Shown: in pieces, positions 45,314 to 56,796 of the stretch | How the letters are laid out: the number at the start of each line of letters is the position of its first letter | How positions within the stretch are numbered: the stretch's first letter is position 1 | Assembly: GCA_025765615.1 (NCBI GenBank) | Contig: JAIVFJ010000168.1 | Span: forward strand, 62,001 to 126,000 | Source: Zopfochytrium polystomum | Taxonomy: Eukaryota > Chytridiomycota > Chytridiomycetes > Chytridiales > Chytridiaceae | Direction of reading: 5' to 3' | Length of the DNA: 64,000 nucleotides | Program-made: the position numbers and the translations under genes | Notes under the pieces: generated by a model | The model's database searches: none | What the model saw: the letters and a program-made list of their open reading frames with translations, nothing else | What the model was told of the DNA's origin: nothing

Positions 45314-48226
45314 GTGCAATCTGCACCCTCTTTACGATGCGCACCCTTTTCTACAACCGCACCACATAAGGCACCCATCACCCACACCCTTCATCAACTC
45401 CTCCATGACTGTGGGGATGTTGTCAACATTGCCTACACCCACAATCACAACCTCGCCTCGACTATCGCTTTTATTTTGTTCACCGCCCCCCTTCTCACTT
45501 TCCTACCTTTGCATTTGTTAACAGTGCTGGCCTTGCTTTCTGCCTCTGTGAAACCCAGTGGAGCGTGACGCTCAAGATAAAGATGAAAACCTTCGCACTG
45601 ATGTTTTTTTCAATCAACCAGTAAGCTTGTGATTTGGGCCTACTCGCAACTGATCTCGGCGGTTCCCTTGTTCGTAACCCCATTATTTTAACCCTGTCAC
45701 CAATTCTGCTGGACGCTCCAACACAGCCTTCCTTGTGTTTCCCTCCCGCTGTGACCTTCCCTCCCTTAACAACTCTATTCTTATCAATGGACCCTCGACC
45801 ACCCTTCAACCCTATTGGAACGAGGACCAAACTACCTTCACTTGTTGCCAACATTGCGGATCCACCAACAATTCCACTTACAACTGCCCGCTTGCTAGAC
45901 GCCAGGCCCCTCGTCCCTCCAATCCACCAACTCCTCCTTCCTCAAGCACCCAACGCCACCTAGACCCAACTCCCTCCCCCCTAATCAAGCGGTCTCCCTT
46001 GAGCTTGCCCAATTTATGAAGGACATGCGCAGCCTCTCCACCCAACAAGCCGCTCTGCATACGAAATGTGTTGAGTCTCAGAATGCGCCGTCTCCACCCT
46101 CCTGCTGAACAACAGGCCAACGTCGATGCAATCCTCTCTCTCCCCAACCACCGAAATTCCTCCACCACCCATCCCCTTGCTTTGCTACCTGGAATGTGGG
46201 CCAAAACTTTGCCTCCAAATGTATTTCAATCCTGGAATGGATGACGTCAACTGGCACAATCATCCTCACACTTCAAGAGACTGGCTCTGCTGTTAACGCC
46301 ACACACGTGATCCGCCAACACTCCTCAAATAACTACATGGGTATTTTCACTGACGCTTCAGCAACCTTCACCAGCGACGCTCTTCCACTCCTTCAGCGCC
46401 TCTGAAAAACGGTCTATCGCGCTCAACTCTCTGCCACTGCCTCCATTAAGTGCTCCGATATCACCACCGCCATCAACTGCCACCAAGATCTTTTCTCCAC
46501 CAGAAAGATCCGCAACGTTCTCAACGACATTCTCAACCACAAACGTTCCAACTCCAGCATTGATCACATTCTGGCAGAGACCCCAGAGGGTCCAAAAATT
46601 GAGTATGACCCTTCCCAAATCCCCGACTTTGTAGTGAACAGGTGGAACAGTGGTTTTGTCCTTGGGCTCGTCACCCCTTCCCCCCCACGTCCCCCCTACA
46701 TGAAGAGATGACCTCTTCCTTGATATCCCCTCCACATGGACCCTCACTGCCATTTTCCCAGTTCCAAAGAAGGAAGCGTGGAGCGGTGACGTCACCAACC
46801 TCCAGCCCATCAGCCTGTGCGAACTGGCTGCCAAAGTTGTCAAGGGCGTCCATCTTTGCCGTTTATCCCAAATCCTCTCCTCTACCACTGTGATCCTCAA
46901 ATGCTGTAACTTCTCTGCCCTTCCTGGCTCCTCTCCTGATCCTCCCCTTCATTTGGTTCACTCAGCCCTTGATTACTGTCATGAAACCTCCTCTCCCCTC
47001 TTCCTCCTTCTTAACAATATCAAGAAGGCCTTTGACAGCGCACCAGTTGCTGGTCTTATTTCTGCCTGGCATCACATCCATCTACCAGAGTCTGAGGTTC
47101 AGATGCATGTCAACACCCAAGCTCAGTTTCGTTCATTTGTCATCACTGCCTTTGGCCCTTGCCCCATTTTCTCCGTTGGCATCCAGCAAGGCTCCCTCGA
47201 AGGCCCCCTTAACTGGTGCATTTTATGGGACCCTGTCCTCTGCGCACTCGATAAACACACCACCAGCATCAACTTTGCAGTCAATCCTCCACCAACAATA
47301 CCTGCTCCCCTCATTTCCCCCACCCTCCCATCTCAATTTCCGGATTTGCCTGGGTGGACGACACTAGCACGCTCTCTTGCTCGTTCCTTGTTCTTCAGCA
47401 GCAGGCCAACATCCTCTACGCATATCAGTCACACAACAACATTGAGTCTAACACCGCAAAATCTTCATCTCAGCAGCCAACATTTCAGCGAACAGCCCCA
47501 GGCAGATAAAGTGGGGCCAGCATCCAGCCCGACTCTGTCTCCTTTTGCCACCTTGGGAACTACTTCACCGCCAATGGTCGCTCCAATTATGCTCGCCATC
47601 AGACCTCCGCTGCAATTTCTGATGTCCTTACAACTATTCAAGGAAAGGTGATGGGTTACAAACTCGCAGCATACATCCTTCATAACGTTTTACTCCCTCG
47701 ACTTCGATTCCTTTGGAAAACTGCTGTTCTTCCTCGCACCTTTCTTCTTAACAAAACAACTTGCCTTCGCTGAGATTTTAAAAAACTAGTTGGCCTCTGC
47801 GCTTCCTTCCCTTCCTCCATTATACACCACTACCACTTTTATGATGTCCCTGAACTTTTACACAGAATACTGTTCTGACATGTTCGTTGATTTGCATCAC
47901 TGCCTTAACGACCCCTCCTTGATTGGCTCCATTACTCTCATTCTTTACCAACGCCTCCAGTGTAAACAGTCTACTTTGAGTGAGTGAGTGGAAGGAGTGA
48001 ATGTAGTGGAGATGTGTGTTTGTGGGTGGTTCTTCTCCCCAACTTGGAGAGAAAGAGAAAAACTCTGTTATGAATAATTGATACATGATGATGATATGCA
48101 CACTGTAATAGTTGCTAGGCAAGCGTGACTCGCACAGGGTAAAAACCTCTCCTACATTATCTGCTTGAGCAGAGGAGGAGGAAAACTGTTTACACTGGTT
48201 TTCTGTTTCACTTAATACTCGGAGTA
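45314..48226 (+). mobile_element. LINE-type (non-LTR) retrotransposon, degenerate
   Basis: Fragments of all expected parts lie in order on the plus strand. A zinc-knuckle-like CCQHCGSTNNSTYNC (about 45838-45890, His missing) marks ORF1. An APE-type endonuclease start (ATWNVGQ, then LQETG) is at about 46186-46285. The reverse transcriptase follows (NLQPISLCELAAKVV, NIKKAFDSAP, GIQQGSLEGPLNW, then WVDDTS as the YADD box; about 46790-47380). A thumb region leads to a 3' tail (47955-48226) that recurs alone at 7916-8176. Several stops and frame changes make it inactive. The 5' limit is not defined. Confidence 0.8.
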
Positions 48227-48227
48227 T

Positions 48228-48800
48228 TTGTCAACAGCACAAGCCAGCACCCAATTGGTGGTGGCTTGCTCTCCCATGGGCATTGTGAGATCAATAACTG
48301 ACAGTCACAATAGGTTTGGGTCCATCTCGTGCCTCTTGCTGCCGACCAGTCAGTTCCACCAAACACAAGCGATGCAAATCTCGAAGATGATTGTCTGCAT
48401 AGCTGAAAGTGAAGAAAACGGTTGTGCACCCTTCTGCTAAAACAGCTTCCAAATCTTGCCGCCTGTTATACCAGTAGCTGTCAGAACCAGAATTGTTCCC
48501 AGCATAAGCAGTTATTTGATTCCAGCCCTAGCCTCTTCATAATCCAATGCTGCCTGAAGCTCAACTAGAGACATTGCCTCATCTCCTTTGTTATGCTGCA
48601 AATGGAAGCTTGTCCAAGGCCCCCTTTGACATCATACCAAATCGTGGATCCAGAAAAGATAACATGCATGCTCTGCAAATGGGTAGTAAAGTTTCCCAGA
48701 GGGATCACAAGGATCTGGCTCTGCATACTTCATCAAATGTGTCCCTGCATCTTTCAATTCCACTTTACCATCACCTGCAAACTTACGTCCAATTCTGTGT
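48228..48800 (-). pseudogene. Helitron-like N-terminal domain, degenerate
   Basis: The minus strand reads LYYPFAEHACYLFWIHD, further HNKGDEAMSLVELQAALDYE, then YWYNRRQDLEAVLAEGCTTV and FFTFSYADNHLRDLHRL across frame changes and stops. The order and spacing (FAEH..YFFW, NPGD, YW..RR.EL.A....G.PT.FFTLS.AD..W.DLH) match the Helitron helicase-like N-terminal domain. The Rep and helicase parts are absent. It abuts the end of the LINE. Confidence 0.65.
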
Positions 48801-48813
48801 ATCGGCTGCGTTC

Positions 48814-48990
48814 TTTTGCCAGCCTGTTTCCGGCAAACGGCTTTCGGCTCTCCGGCGCGCGGGAAAGAAAGAAAAACAAATCCCCGTTCCGCTGCAGAAA
48901 ATCCCTTTTTGGACACTAAGGCGTGAGATCTCCACCCTGTGTTGCCCCGCGAAAGCTCTTCGGATCCGGCTGCACGTGGCGTTCCCGGCC
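48814..48990 (+). repeat. Dispersed repeat, copy 2
   Basis: 48852-48990 matches 45081-45217; its left part 48814-48855 matches 42054-42095. So three loci share one repeat, two of them within about 70 bp of a tRNA gene. Confidence 0.75.
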
Positions 48991-49057
48991 TGCACTGTCC
49001 CTGCCTTTTATACTTTTGAACAAAAATGGCGACAGTATCAACACCATCCTAATCGGA

Positions 49058-49129
49058 TGGAGGCACAGGGGATCGAACCCTGCGCATCTCGCATGCGAAG
49101 CGAGCTATCTACCACTGATATATACCCCC
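49058..49129 (-). tRNA. tRNA-Ala(CGC)
   Basis: 72 nt on the minus strand. The acceptor GGGGGTA/TGCCTCC keeps the G-U pairs usual in alanine tRNAs; the discriminator is A. The D stem TATC/GATA replaces the common GCTC/GAGC with full compensation. The anticodon arm is CTCGC-TTCGCAT-GCGAG with anticodon CGC, and the T arm CAGGG-TTCGATC-CCCTG. There is no intron. Compensated stems suggest a working gene. Confidence 0.88.
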
Positions 49130-49209
49130 TTATCTGTGATAGTGAGAATATAATACTATAACGCTTGTAATCTGTATTGTTCGCAGAACGAAAGGCCAAG
49201 CAAGATTCG

Positions 49210-50238
49210 AAAAGGATCAAACATATCCACAACTTTCGATACAGCGTCGTGCCAACTGCGGCGTCACCAGCTTCTTGATCCCATTTGCAAGAGCTCGCCA
49301 TCGCCCCGTTGGCTCATCCAGCCCAAAACGCCGGATATAATGCTGCAAAAGTCCAAATACTGGCTCGCACGGCATATAAATGGTGGCAAGAAAAGAACCC
49401 GCCCACCTTGAGTTAATGAGTAAAGAGCACATGAGGTGAAGCAATTGGAATTACCGTTTGCCTCGACTTCTTCGACGAGGTCTGGGTTATGATGGATTTT
49501 GCAATTGTCAAGCGCAAGCACAGAAAGCGGTGCGGGAAATGGACTCATATATGGAATCTGTCAAGTTTCGTCAGAGCTGATTCATACAGGAGAAAGGTTG
49601 AAGACTGACCACTTGTCTGTCTGATGTATTCTTTGAACTGATCAGAGTCATAGCCTCCTTTGATCACTCCAACTGAACGAAGCCCTTACACAGACGTAGC
49701 AGGAAGAATGGAAAACCGTTCTTCTCGAACGAATGCGTGAATCTTCCGTGGCTGTAGGCCCTTTAGACCACCCTCCTCCCCTTTGTATAGTCCTCTCGTC
49801 TTTTGCGCTCCCATCCAAGAGAATGAGCTGGGATGCATTGTACTCGCTCGCAACGCCGATAATGAAGTTTGATCTGAGACGCTCGTTCCTTTCTGCAGCC
49901 TCCTTTTGTCAGTTTTTGGCTGGTGAACCCACAACGCTCAAGACATCTATGAAGGGAATGCTCAGATTCAGATCAAACCGAACGCCAAGTTTGATCGTCA
50001 ACTCTTCCAGGAACCACTCGGGGTTGGCTCTCAGTTCGTCTGCCAGGAACGTCATTGCCTCTCGGGAAGCTTTCGTCTTTCGACCTCGAGCACGGAATGA
50101 AAGCATTGACCGTTCGACAAGGCCAGTCCGTCGGAATGACTTGATCAACCTCAGTAATGTCCAACGTGAGAGGAAGCCTCGAAGAAGGTCAAGGACAAAT
50201 AGGCGGCTTGCGTCCTTGCTGCAGTAATCGGAGGGCAA
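49210..50238 (-). pseudogene. DDE transposase (IS630/Tc1-superfamily), degenerate
   Basis: The minus strand starts with a helix-turn-helix region (about 50238-49910: GFLSRWTLLRLIKSFRRTG, then EAMTFLADELRANPEWFLEE). A broken middle (about 49934-49686) follows, then SPFPAPLSVLALDNCKIHHN (about 49548-49489), the catalytic strand with Asp and the HH pair. After a possible 50-60-nt intron it reads GRVLFLPPF, with the expected 'NPIE' region found in another frame as MPCEPVFGLL. The pieces match IS630-like transposases of fungi. Frameshifts make it inactive. No terminal repeats were identified. Confidence 0.7.
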
Positions 50239-51314
50239 GGATTTTGATCTGCCGATCTATTCATTTATAAACCATTGCTGCTTGGAAGAAGGGAGAGGGC
50301 AGGAGTGCGATTAGTTATAGCCGCACACGCATTACTGAAGAGTGATAAACCGTGCTTGAGACATGTGGTTTGACGCCGTGTCACGCCGGGTTGTTTCTTT
50401 CTGTGAGAATTTGGCCCGCTTTTCACCACAGACACCCTCTACTGTGGAAAGTTTTCAAGGAAAAAAGGGTCAAAAATTATGAAAATTACTGTAAAAAAAA
50501 AAAAAAAGCCGAGAAGGAAACCAACCCTCCCTCGAAACGCACACAGATATTTTCCCACTCGTCGGGAAGCAAGCTCCGTTCCCTCGCAGGAGCGCTCCAA
50601 ATACTTTTCTTTCGTTACCCTAAAACCCCCGACTCTGGAAGAAAACGAAACGACCTGATGAGTGGGAAAGTATCTCTGTTTGCGGTGTGTGCGGGGGGTT
50701 TTTTCCCTTCTCGATTTTTTTTTTTTTTTTTTTTTTTTTTGGTTTTAAGTGTTTTTTTGCCCACTCGGTACCACACTGGGAAGTGATTGGGAAAGGGGGG
50801 GAAGGGGGCACTGAATGTGGGAGGGGAACGGAAGGAGGAGGGAAAAAATGGGTTCAGCGCGGGAGATGGGGGGAGGGGCTCCCGGCGCCGCTTCCCGCCT
50901 GCCCCCTTGCGGTCACTCGCGTGTAGATGGGTGCCTGGCAGGGGGTAAACGAGGTGTTGTCAGAGGACGGGTTAGGGTTGGAAAGAGGGCAAGGGCAAAA
51001 AAGCGTCGGAAAGAAGTGAGGCGCTAGGAATAGGGAACCCTGCGGGAATGGGACTGGCAAGGAGAAAGGGTCTGCGTCAGAAAGTGGGAATGAGGTGTGC
51101 CTCCGCCTGTGGGTGGGGGGGTAGCGGAGCAGGAGCATAGGGTGTTGGGCAGGATGCAGGCCGGCCGGCAAGCTGGGTTTGGGTTAACGTAGAAAAGAAA
51201 GAGAAAGGTCGCAACGATGGAAGAAGCGAGGAGTAACACCCAACGAAACAAAAAAAAAAACAAAGCCCCTTCCCCTCCCCGCACGATCTTCCTCCCCCCC
51301 ACGGCGTAGCTCTC
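50239..51314. other. Intergenic
   Basis: Contains an A run near 50495, a 23-base T run at about 50718-50740 and the G-rich 3' flank of the rhodopsin gene. No gene or RNA is seen. Confidence 0.45.
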
Positions 51315-52279
51315 TCAAGCCGCCGTGACAAAGTTATCCGTCGACGTCCCGCCCTTCACCGCGTTCTCAAGCTTCGCGTGCGACGTCAGCAGGATCGCGC
51401 CGAAACCGGCTTTGGCGAGCACGTCCAGCACCGCGTAGCACGACACCTCTGCGTCAACCGAGATCTTGTTGCCGCCCTCGCTGATGCCCCAGATGATGGG
51501 GTACACGGTCCACAGGACGAGAGTCAGGTAGGAGAGCGTGTTGAAGAGGGACCCGTGCGCGGGGGATCGGCTGGCGGCGACAGAGGGCGCGACGACGACC
51601 AGTTGGTAGAGGATGCCGAGGAAGGCCACGCAGCCGAAGGTGAACCAGCCCCATTTGCGGTTGGTGCTGTCGAGAGCGCCGATGAGGCCCTGTGGGGTGA
51701 AATTATTAAGTAGGGACGAGTCCTTGGTAGAAAAAAGGAAGGGGCACAGCTGTATACTCAACGGTGACAATCATGACAAGGTCGAGGAAGATGGTCCACG
51801 CCAGCTCGGTGTTGGACACGCCCGCGAGGATCATGAGGTCGGCAATGAGGAGCGGGGTCGTGAGCGTCCAGTCGATGTACCGCACGTAAAAGAACTCGCG
51901 GGTGCTGCCGTCCGTCGTCGGCACCGTCACCTGGCCCTCGGCGTTGGCCATGGCGTAGTCTGGCATTTGTGTGTTCGGTTCGTCAATGGGAGGCCCAGCA
52001 CGGGCGGAGTAGGAAAAAAAGGAAAAAAAACGATTAAAAACACTCACACGCCAGCGCGGCGCAATCGAGGACAATCGCGGGTTGGTGATGTGTAATGCGG
52101 CCAGCCGCTTCTCGCGTGCCACGGTGCTCGTCAGGTACCCCAAAAAATAGCGCCGCCGTCGTCATGATTGCAAAGACCGTCCAGGAAAACGGCCAAACCC
52201 CGGAAGTCGTTCGCCTTGTTCTCCGCGTCAGAGTACCACCCGTTCCCGAGTTGGGTCCATTCAGGTCGAGAGAGCTCAT
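51315..52279 (-). CDS. Microbial rhodopsin, proton-pump type
   Basis: Exons are complement of 52048-52279, 51763-51959 and 51315-51689, giving 267 aa, a normal opsin length. Seven helices are readable, from SWTVFAIMTTAALFF to AKAGFGAILL. Helix C reads FFYVRYIDWTLTTPLL, then IADLMILAG, so Arg104, Asp107 and Asp118 match bacteriorhodopsin Arg82, Asp85 (acceptor) and Asp96 (donor). Helix G reads VLDVLAKAGFG, with the retinal Schiff-base Lys236 and its partner Asp232. SEGG keeps the proton-release Glu. All residues of a light-driven outward proton pump are present; a sensory role cannot be excluded. The exon 1/2 join restores ALAYYAMA across helix B. There is no cyclase fusion. A TATA motif lies ~255 nt upstream. 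Confidence 0.92.
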
Positions 52280-52532
52280 TTTTTTGGATGTGGGTGGGGT
52301 GATGAGTTACGGGGGTCCGTTTGTTGCGAGTGTGTGAAGGAAAGGGGATGCGAGGGTGGGGGGTTGTTGCCCAATGCAATAAAGGATGCGTGTGTGGATG
52401 CGTGGCGGGCTGAAGAGGCTAGCGGATTGCGAGGGGAATGGGCGGGCAGGGTAGAGGCGTGTGAAAGTCCTTGCCGGAGTGAGAGTGAGAGTCTGAAAGT
52501 CAGGTTGAGGGTTGAGGGAGATGGGTCTTCAG

Positions 52533-52540
52533 TATTTATA
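52533..52540 (-). promoter_or_regulatory. TATA box of rhodopsin gene
   Basis: TATAAATA on the minus strand, about 255 nt upstream of the ATG, so a 5' UTR of about 220 nt is implied. A GA-rich tract (52560-52665) lies just upstream of it. Confidence 0.5.
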
Positions 52541-53082
52541 GGTGGGGAGAGCGGGGAGAGGGGGGCGAAGGAGGGAGAGCGAGAGAAAGGGAAGGAGAGA
52601 GAGAGAGAGAGGGGCAGAAAGAGAGGAGAGAAGAGACAGAGAGAGAGAAAGAGCGTGACCGCCAGTGGACCGAAGGAAGCGGGGGGGCCCGGACGGAATC
52701 GAGGCGAGAGGAGGCCAGACCGTCCTGACAGGCGGTTGCATGCGGCTGGGTGGGGGGCCGAAACGTCAACACCAACGAACACGAACAACAACGAACAGCA
52801 ACAGCTACGATGCAACTTACTAACGACTGCTAAACGACAGGCAATTCTGAATCATGTCATGCGGGCACACACCTTGACAGACCGACCGACTGACAAACCA
52901 CCGCGAAAACAAGACAGACTGGCTGGAGAAAAAAAAAAAAAAAAAAAGAGGACTTTTTTTTGTTTGTAATGTTTGGAAGCACGGCTGTTGTTTTGCATGC
53001 ATTGGTCAAGTCCCTCTCCGCGCATCGTCATTGGCCATCGGATTCGCACGCATCGGCCTGCGTCAGGCGGTCTCTTTTTCTC

Positions 53083-53156
<74 letters not shown>

Positions 53157-54529
53157 CTCGCTCTCCCTCTCACTCTCTCGAATGAAGAAGAATCGAGAAT
53201 TCGGCAGCAGAGCTTTTTGGGACAGCCAAAGCCGGCGACGGGCGACGGACTGCTTGCTGACCACAAGACCCCTTCTTTCTTCGTCTTCTTCCTCGGTCGG
53301 ACATTGGATCGGAGAAAGAAAAAAAAATATAGTAAAGAACGTAACAAAAACGATAAAACGAAAATATGGGCGGGCATGACGGAATCCAAACAATACGAAA
53401 ATAGCTAGAAAAAACGGTAAAAGATTTCCTGCCCCACCAAAAAACGCAACCAAATCGGCGATCCAAATGGGTAAACTCGTTTCGCTGCTGCTGCCGCTGC
53501 TGTGCCACCACCACTAATCAAACACTAGAACCTACCGAAGCTGAATCATAACACGCCACCAGCTTGCTCCAACGAGCTTGACGGAGGTGAGTGAGCGGAG
53601 AAAAAAAAAAAACGAAACAAAAAAAACCCCCCCAGACCACGAGGTCGTCCCTTAATTTTTTCGCATCTCTACCTTTTTTCCGCTTAGGGTTCAAAGTAGC
53701 CACCAACCAACCAACCCTCTCATGTGAAAATCGGCACGATCCCAAACCCCGTCACACCCCCAACCCCCCGTTTCCCAACTCACCCCTCTTGCTCACTCTT
53801 ACACGGAATCCGACGCAGTCGGGAACGGAGTCCGCGCTAGTCCCCTCTCCCCCCTCGAGCGCACTAGCCACAGAGGTCCGTCCGAACACCGACCCCCCGT
53901 CCGTGTTTCGCCACCAGAAAGCACGAAAGAAAAAAGAGAAAGAAACGAATGGAAGGAAAATACATTCGTAACTGACGACGACGGGTGAATCGACTTGAAT
54001 GAGAGGGTGCGAGACGAAGGAGGGAAGGCTGGGCCTTGGCTTAGCGAACCGCTCCGCTACCGCACCGCTTCTGCACCCACACTGCCCAAAGCAATATTTC
54101 ATGCCGGCCGAGTGGGTTGGCGGTTTGTCTCCCCCCAACCCGCCGCACGCCCACCCACTCAGAAGCCCCCAATTTGCCACACACCCCCACCAACCTCCCG
54201 AAAGCCGGCTGACCAGCCGGCCGGGGCGCGCAGACGATCGATCGATCGATCGATCTGGGAATTGGGAAGGATGCAGTGCGCAACCCCCCCTCCCCTGCTT
54301 CATTCAGGACGAGGGGTGATTCGGTGGAGATGAGGAGATGCTGTTGGGATTGGCGGGGTTGTTGGGTACGCCCGTCCCTGGCACCTAGACGGAACCTCAC
54401 ACAAATCCTTACCCCCCCCCCCCCCCCCCAACCCCGCCGACTAGTACGGTAACGTCCCTTCTCTGTCGCGCTTAGCTGCCGCTTTGGTGTTTGGTGCTTG
54501 GGGCCGGGCCGGCCTGTTTCGGACGAAAC

Positions 54530-54560
<31 letters not shown>

Positions 54561-55156
54561 GGAGCACACGCGAACACCCCTCTGCCTTCCCCCAGCCATG
54601 GTGCCTCTGGTGGAAGGGGTGGTTGTGGACTTGCAACCACGGGAGTGACGCGGGTTCAAGTGCGATAAACAACACGTCATCCAAAAAAAAAAAAATTCTT
54701 AAAAATCAGGAGCAACGCGACTCAAAAACAAAACAAAAAAAAAAAAAACAAAACAAATAATCAACAACAGCAATTCTTACGCATATTGCTCATGGTTACT
54801 TGGACCCAGTTTCCTTGGCCGATCGGGCCAAAGCTCCATTTCTACTCCCCCAACTCGACTGGCACGGGAGAGAAGACAACACGTGGGTGGGCCAGAAAGG
54901 GGGTCCCCGGACCACTGGTCCACAACGACGGGGGACGACCCGCTGTCGCCATATCGACGAGAGGGAGGTGGTGACATCGTCGTGCGTGTTGGAGGATTTG
55001 TGGGTGAGGTGTGTGTAGTCCGCGAGTGAGTGCGTGAGCAACGCGGCAAATGGGCGATCTCTGTATGCGCTTCCGTAGGGCGTTTGGATATTCAAAAGTA
55101 GCCACCCAACCAACCAACCCTCTCATGTGAAAATCAGAGATGAAAGAGGCAGAGAG

Positions 55157-55206
<50 letters not shown>

Positions 55207-56147
55207 TGGGCGCATTAATCCACCACCAGGGCGAATCAGCACTAGTCTCGAGTACAACTGTTCTTCTTTTTCCGCTCTGGGGGAGTTCCTTCCAGCTCGC
55301 CCCGCTTTCGCTGCCTCTGTTGTTCTCGCAATCCTTTTGCTGTTTGCCCACAACTGCTTTTTTTTTTTTTTTTTTTTTTTTGTTTTTCTTTTTTTTTTTG
55401 TTGGCCTCGTCCTGGTTTATCGCGCACGTGACCACCAGTGGTGTGGTGTGCTTGACAAGTAAGGCTTTTGCTCCTATCCACCCCACCGCCAAGGCCAGGC
55501 AACGAGCGGTGTCGAGCACGGCGTCAGGGTAGACAACAGGCCGACTGCGATGCAATGCCCATGCTGCGTCTCCCTAGTAGGTGCGGGGTCATGCGCATAG
55601 ACAGTAGACACATCCATTGGAATCACTCCGTCTACGAATAGGCTACCACCTGAAAGGCTCAAAAGTAAAAGCGTGCTGTAGATCGATCTATTATTCCGGG
55701 GGATGTTCGAGGTGAGGGAAAGCGAGTAGCGAAGCGCGGGCAAGTTCGGGGGTTGATTGATAAAAGAGTTACAACAGGAAACGAGAGAGAGTTTCAGGAA
55801 GGGAAGAGAGGGTTATATGTCAAGGGAGGTTGGCGGTAAGGGTAAAAAGGAGGGAGAAAAGAGCCGATTGGTCCTTTCGGTCCGCCAAAAAGCGTCGCGC
55901 CAGTGATTTGGGAGTAGAGTTTAGGGGATTCAAGTAGAGGTGAAAAAGAATTTTCACAAATACATGGAGGCATTGCCGCGCTCAGATTCTAGAATAAGTC
56001 AAGGGAAGGGAGGTAGCTACGAAGGGAAGAGAGTGAAACGTTCATTGACCGGAACCGATTCTCAAGCCAGAAACCCATAGAGAAGAAAGGGAAAAAGGGA
56101 AGGGTAGCTCAAAAGCGCCAAAGAAACGGACTGGCGGTATTGGACGT
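52541..56147. other. Long gene-poor interval, simple repeats
   Basis: I see no gene in 3.6 kb. It holds (GA)n 52560-52665, an A run 52929-52948, (CT)n 53082-53158, a C run 54413-54430, TCGA repeats 54234-54254, a 30-base A run 54530-54559, (GA)n 55160-55206 and T runs at 55360-55400. A short repeat (TCAAAAGTAGCCACC...CTCATGTGAAAATC) occurs twice, at 53691-53732 and 55092-55135. A weak tRNA-like hairpin at about 54600-54675 lacks a matching acceptor. The right end is the 3' flank of the GPI-protein gene. Confidence 0.5.
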
Positions 56148-56679
56148 TTACAGGAAAAGGGCAGCAACACCGGCGGCAGCGGCGAGGACGGCAACGGGGG
56201 CAACGTTGGCCGAGGCAGCCGAGTAGACGATGTTGGAGCTGTTCTGGGAGTAGGTGTTCTTGGCGGCGTAGGCGGTGGTGGTGGGGGCGGCCTTGCTGCC
56301 GGTGGACGCCGGGGTGGTGGAGTCGCCGCAGACCGGGGTGTAGTCAGCCGACGGGGCAGCCTTGGAGCCGGTGGAGACCGGGGTGGACGAGGCGGGGGGG
56401 GCGACGTAGTAGCCGGCCGGGGAGGACGAGGACGGGGCGGAGACGCCGCCGGAAGAGGCCGGGGTCGACGAAGCGCCGTACGACGGGGTGGAGGTGGTGG
56501 AGGGGGGCCTTCACGCTGCTGCTCGAGGCAGGGGCCGACGAGCCACCGTAGTTGTACGGGGTGGAGGTGGTGGAGGGGGCCTGGACGCCCGACGAGGACG
56601 CAGGGGGCTCAGCGCCGTAGTAGGCGGCCTGGGCGACCGAGGCGAAAGCAAGGATGGCGGCGGCGACGGAGAACTGCAT
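56148..56679 (-). CDS. Small GPI-anchored-type cell-surface protein, one frame break
   Basis: It begins with a clear signal peptide (MQFSVAAAILAFASVAQA, cleavage before AYYG). A Ser/Ala/Pro/Thr-rich body follows with repeats of the type APxSTTSTPYxYGxSSxPASSSxV. After the second repeat the frame is lost at GGCCCCCC (about 56506-56511), where the first repeat has one C fewer. In the corrected frame the protein runs ~176 aa and ends SANVAPVAVLAAAAGVAALFL at the stop 56148-56150, a hydrophobic tail typical of a GPI-attachment signal. Such proteins coat the wall or zoospore surface. The frame break is most simply a homopolymer error. A TATAAAG motif lies ~110 nt upstream. Confidence 0.8.
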
Positions 56680-56789
56680 TTTTGGTTGTAGTTGGGAGAG
56701 TGAGGGGGTTGCTTAAGAGCGTTCTAAGAGTAGTCTAGAAGAGAGCGAAGTGTATTTGTGATGATTCTTCCGGTCGAGGGGCCTGGCCT

Positions 56790-56796
56790 CTTTATA
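56790..56796 (-). promoter_or_regulatory. TATA box of the GPI-protein gene
   Basis: TATAAAG on the minus strand, 111-117 nt upstream of the ATG at 56679. Confidence 0.5.

Noticed and set aside
52034..52279. Frameshift in the first rhodopsin exon
   Set aside because: It first seemed that helix A ran into a second frame (GYLTSTVAREK), but splicing at 52047 to 51959 restores helix B (ALAYYAMA) in the original frame, so no break exists.
54600..54675. tRNA-like sequence with a GGTTG...CAACC hairpin and GGGTTCAAG
   Set aside because: No acceptor stem pairs and no D arm is present; too degenerate to call.
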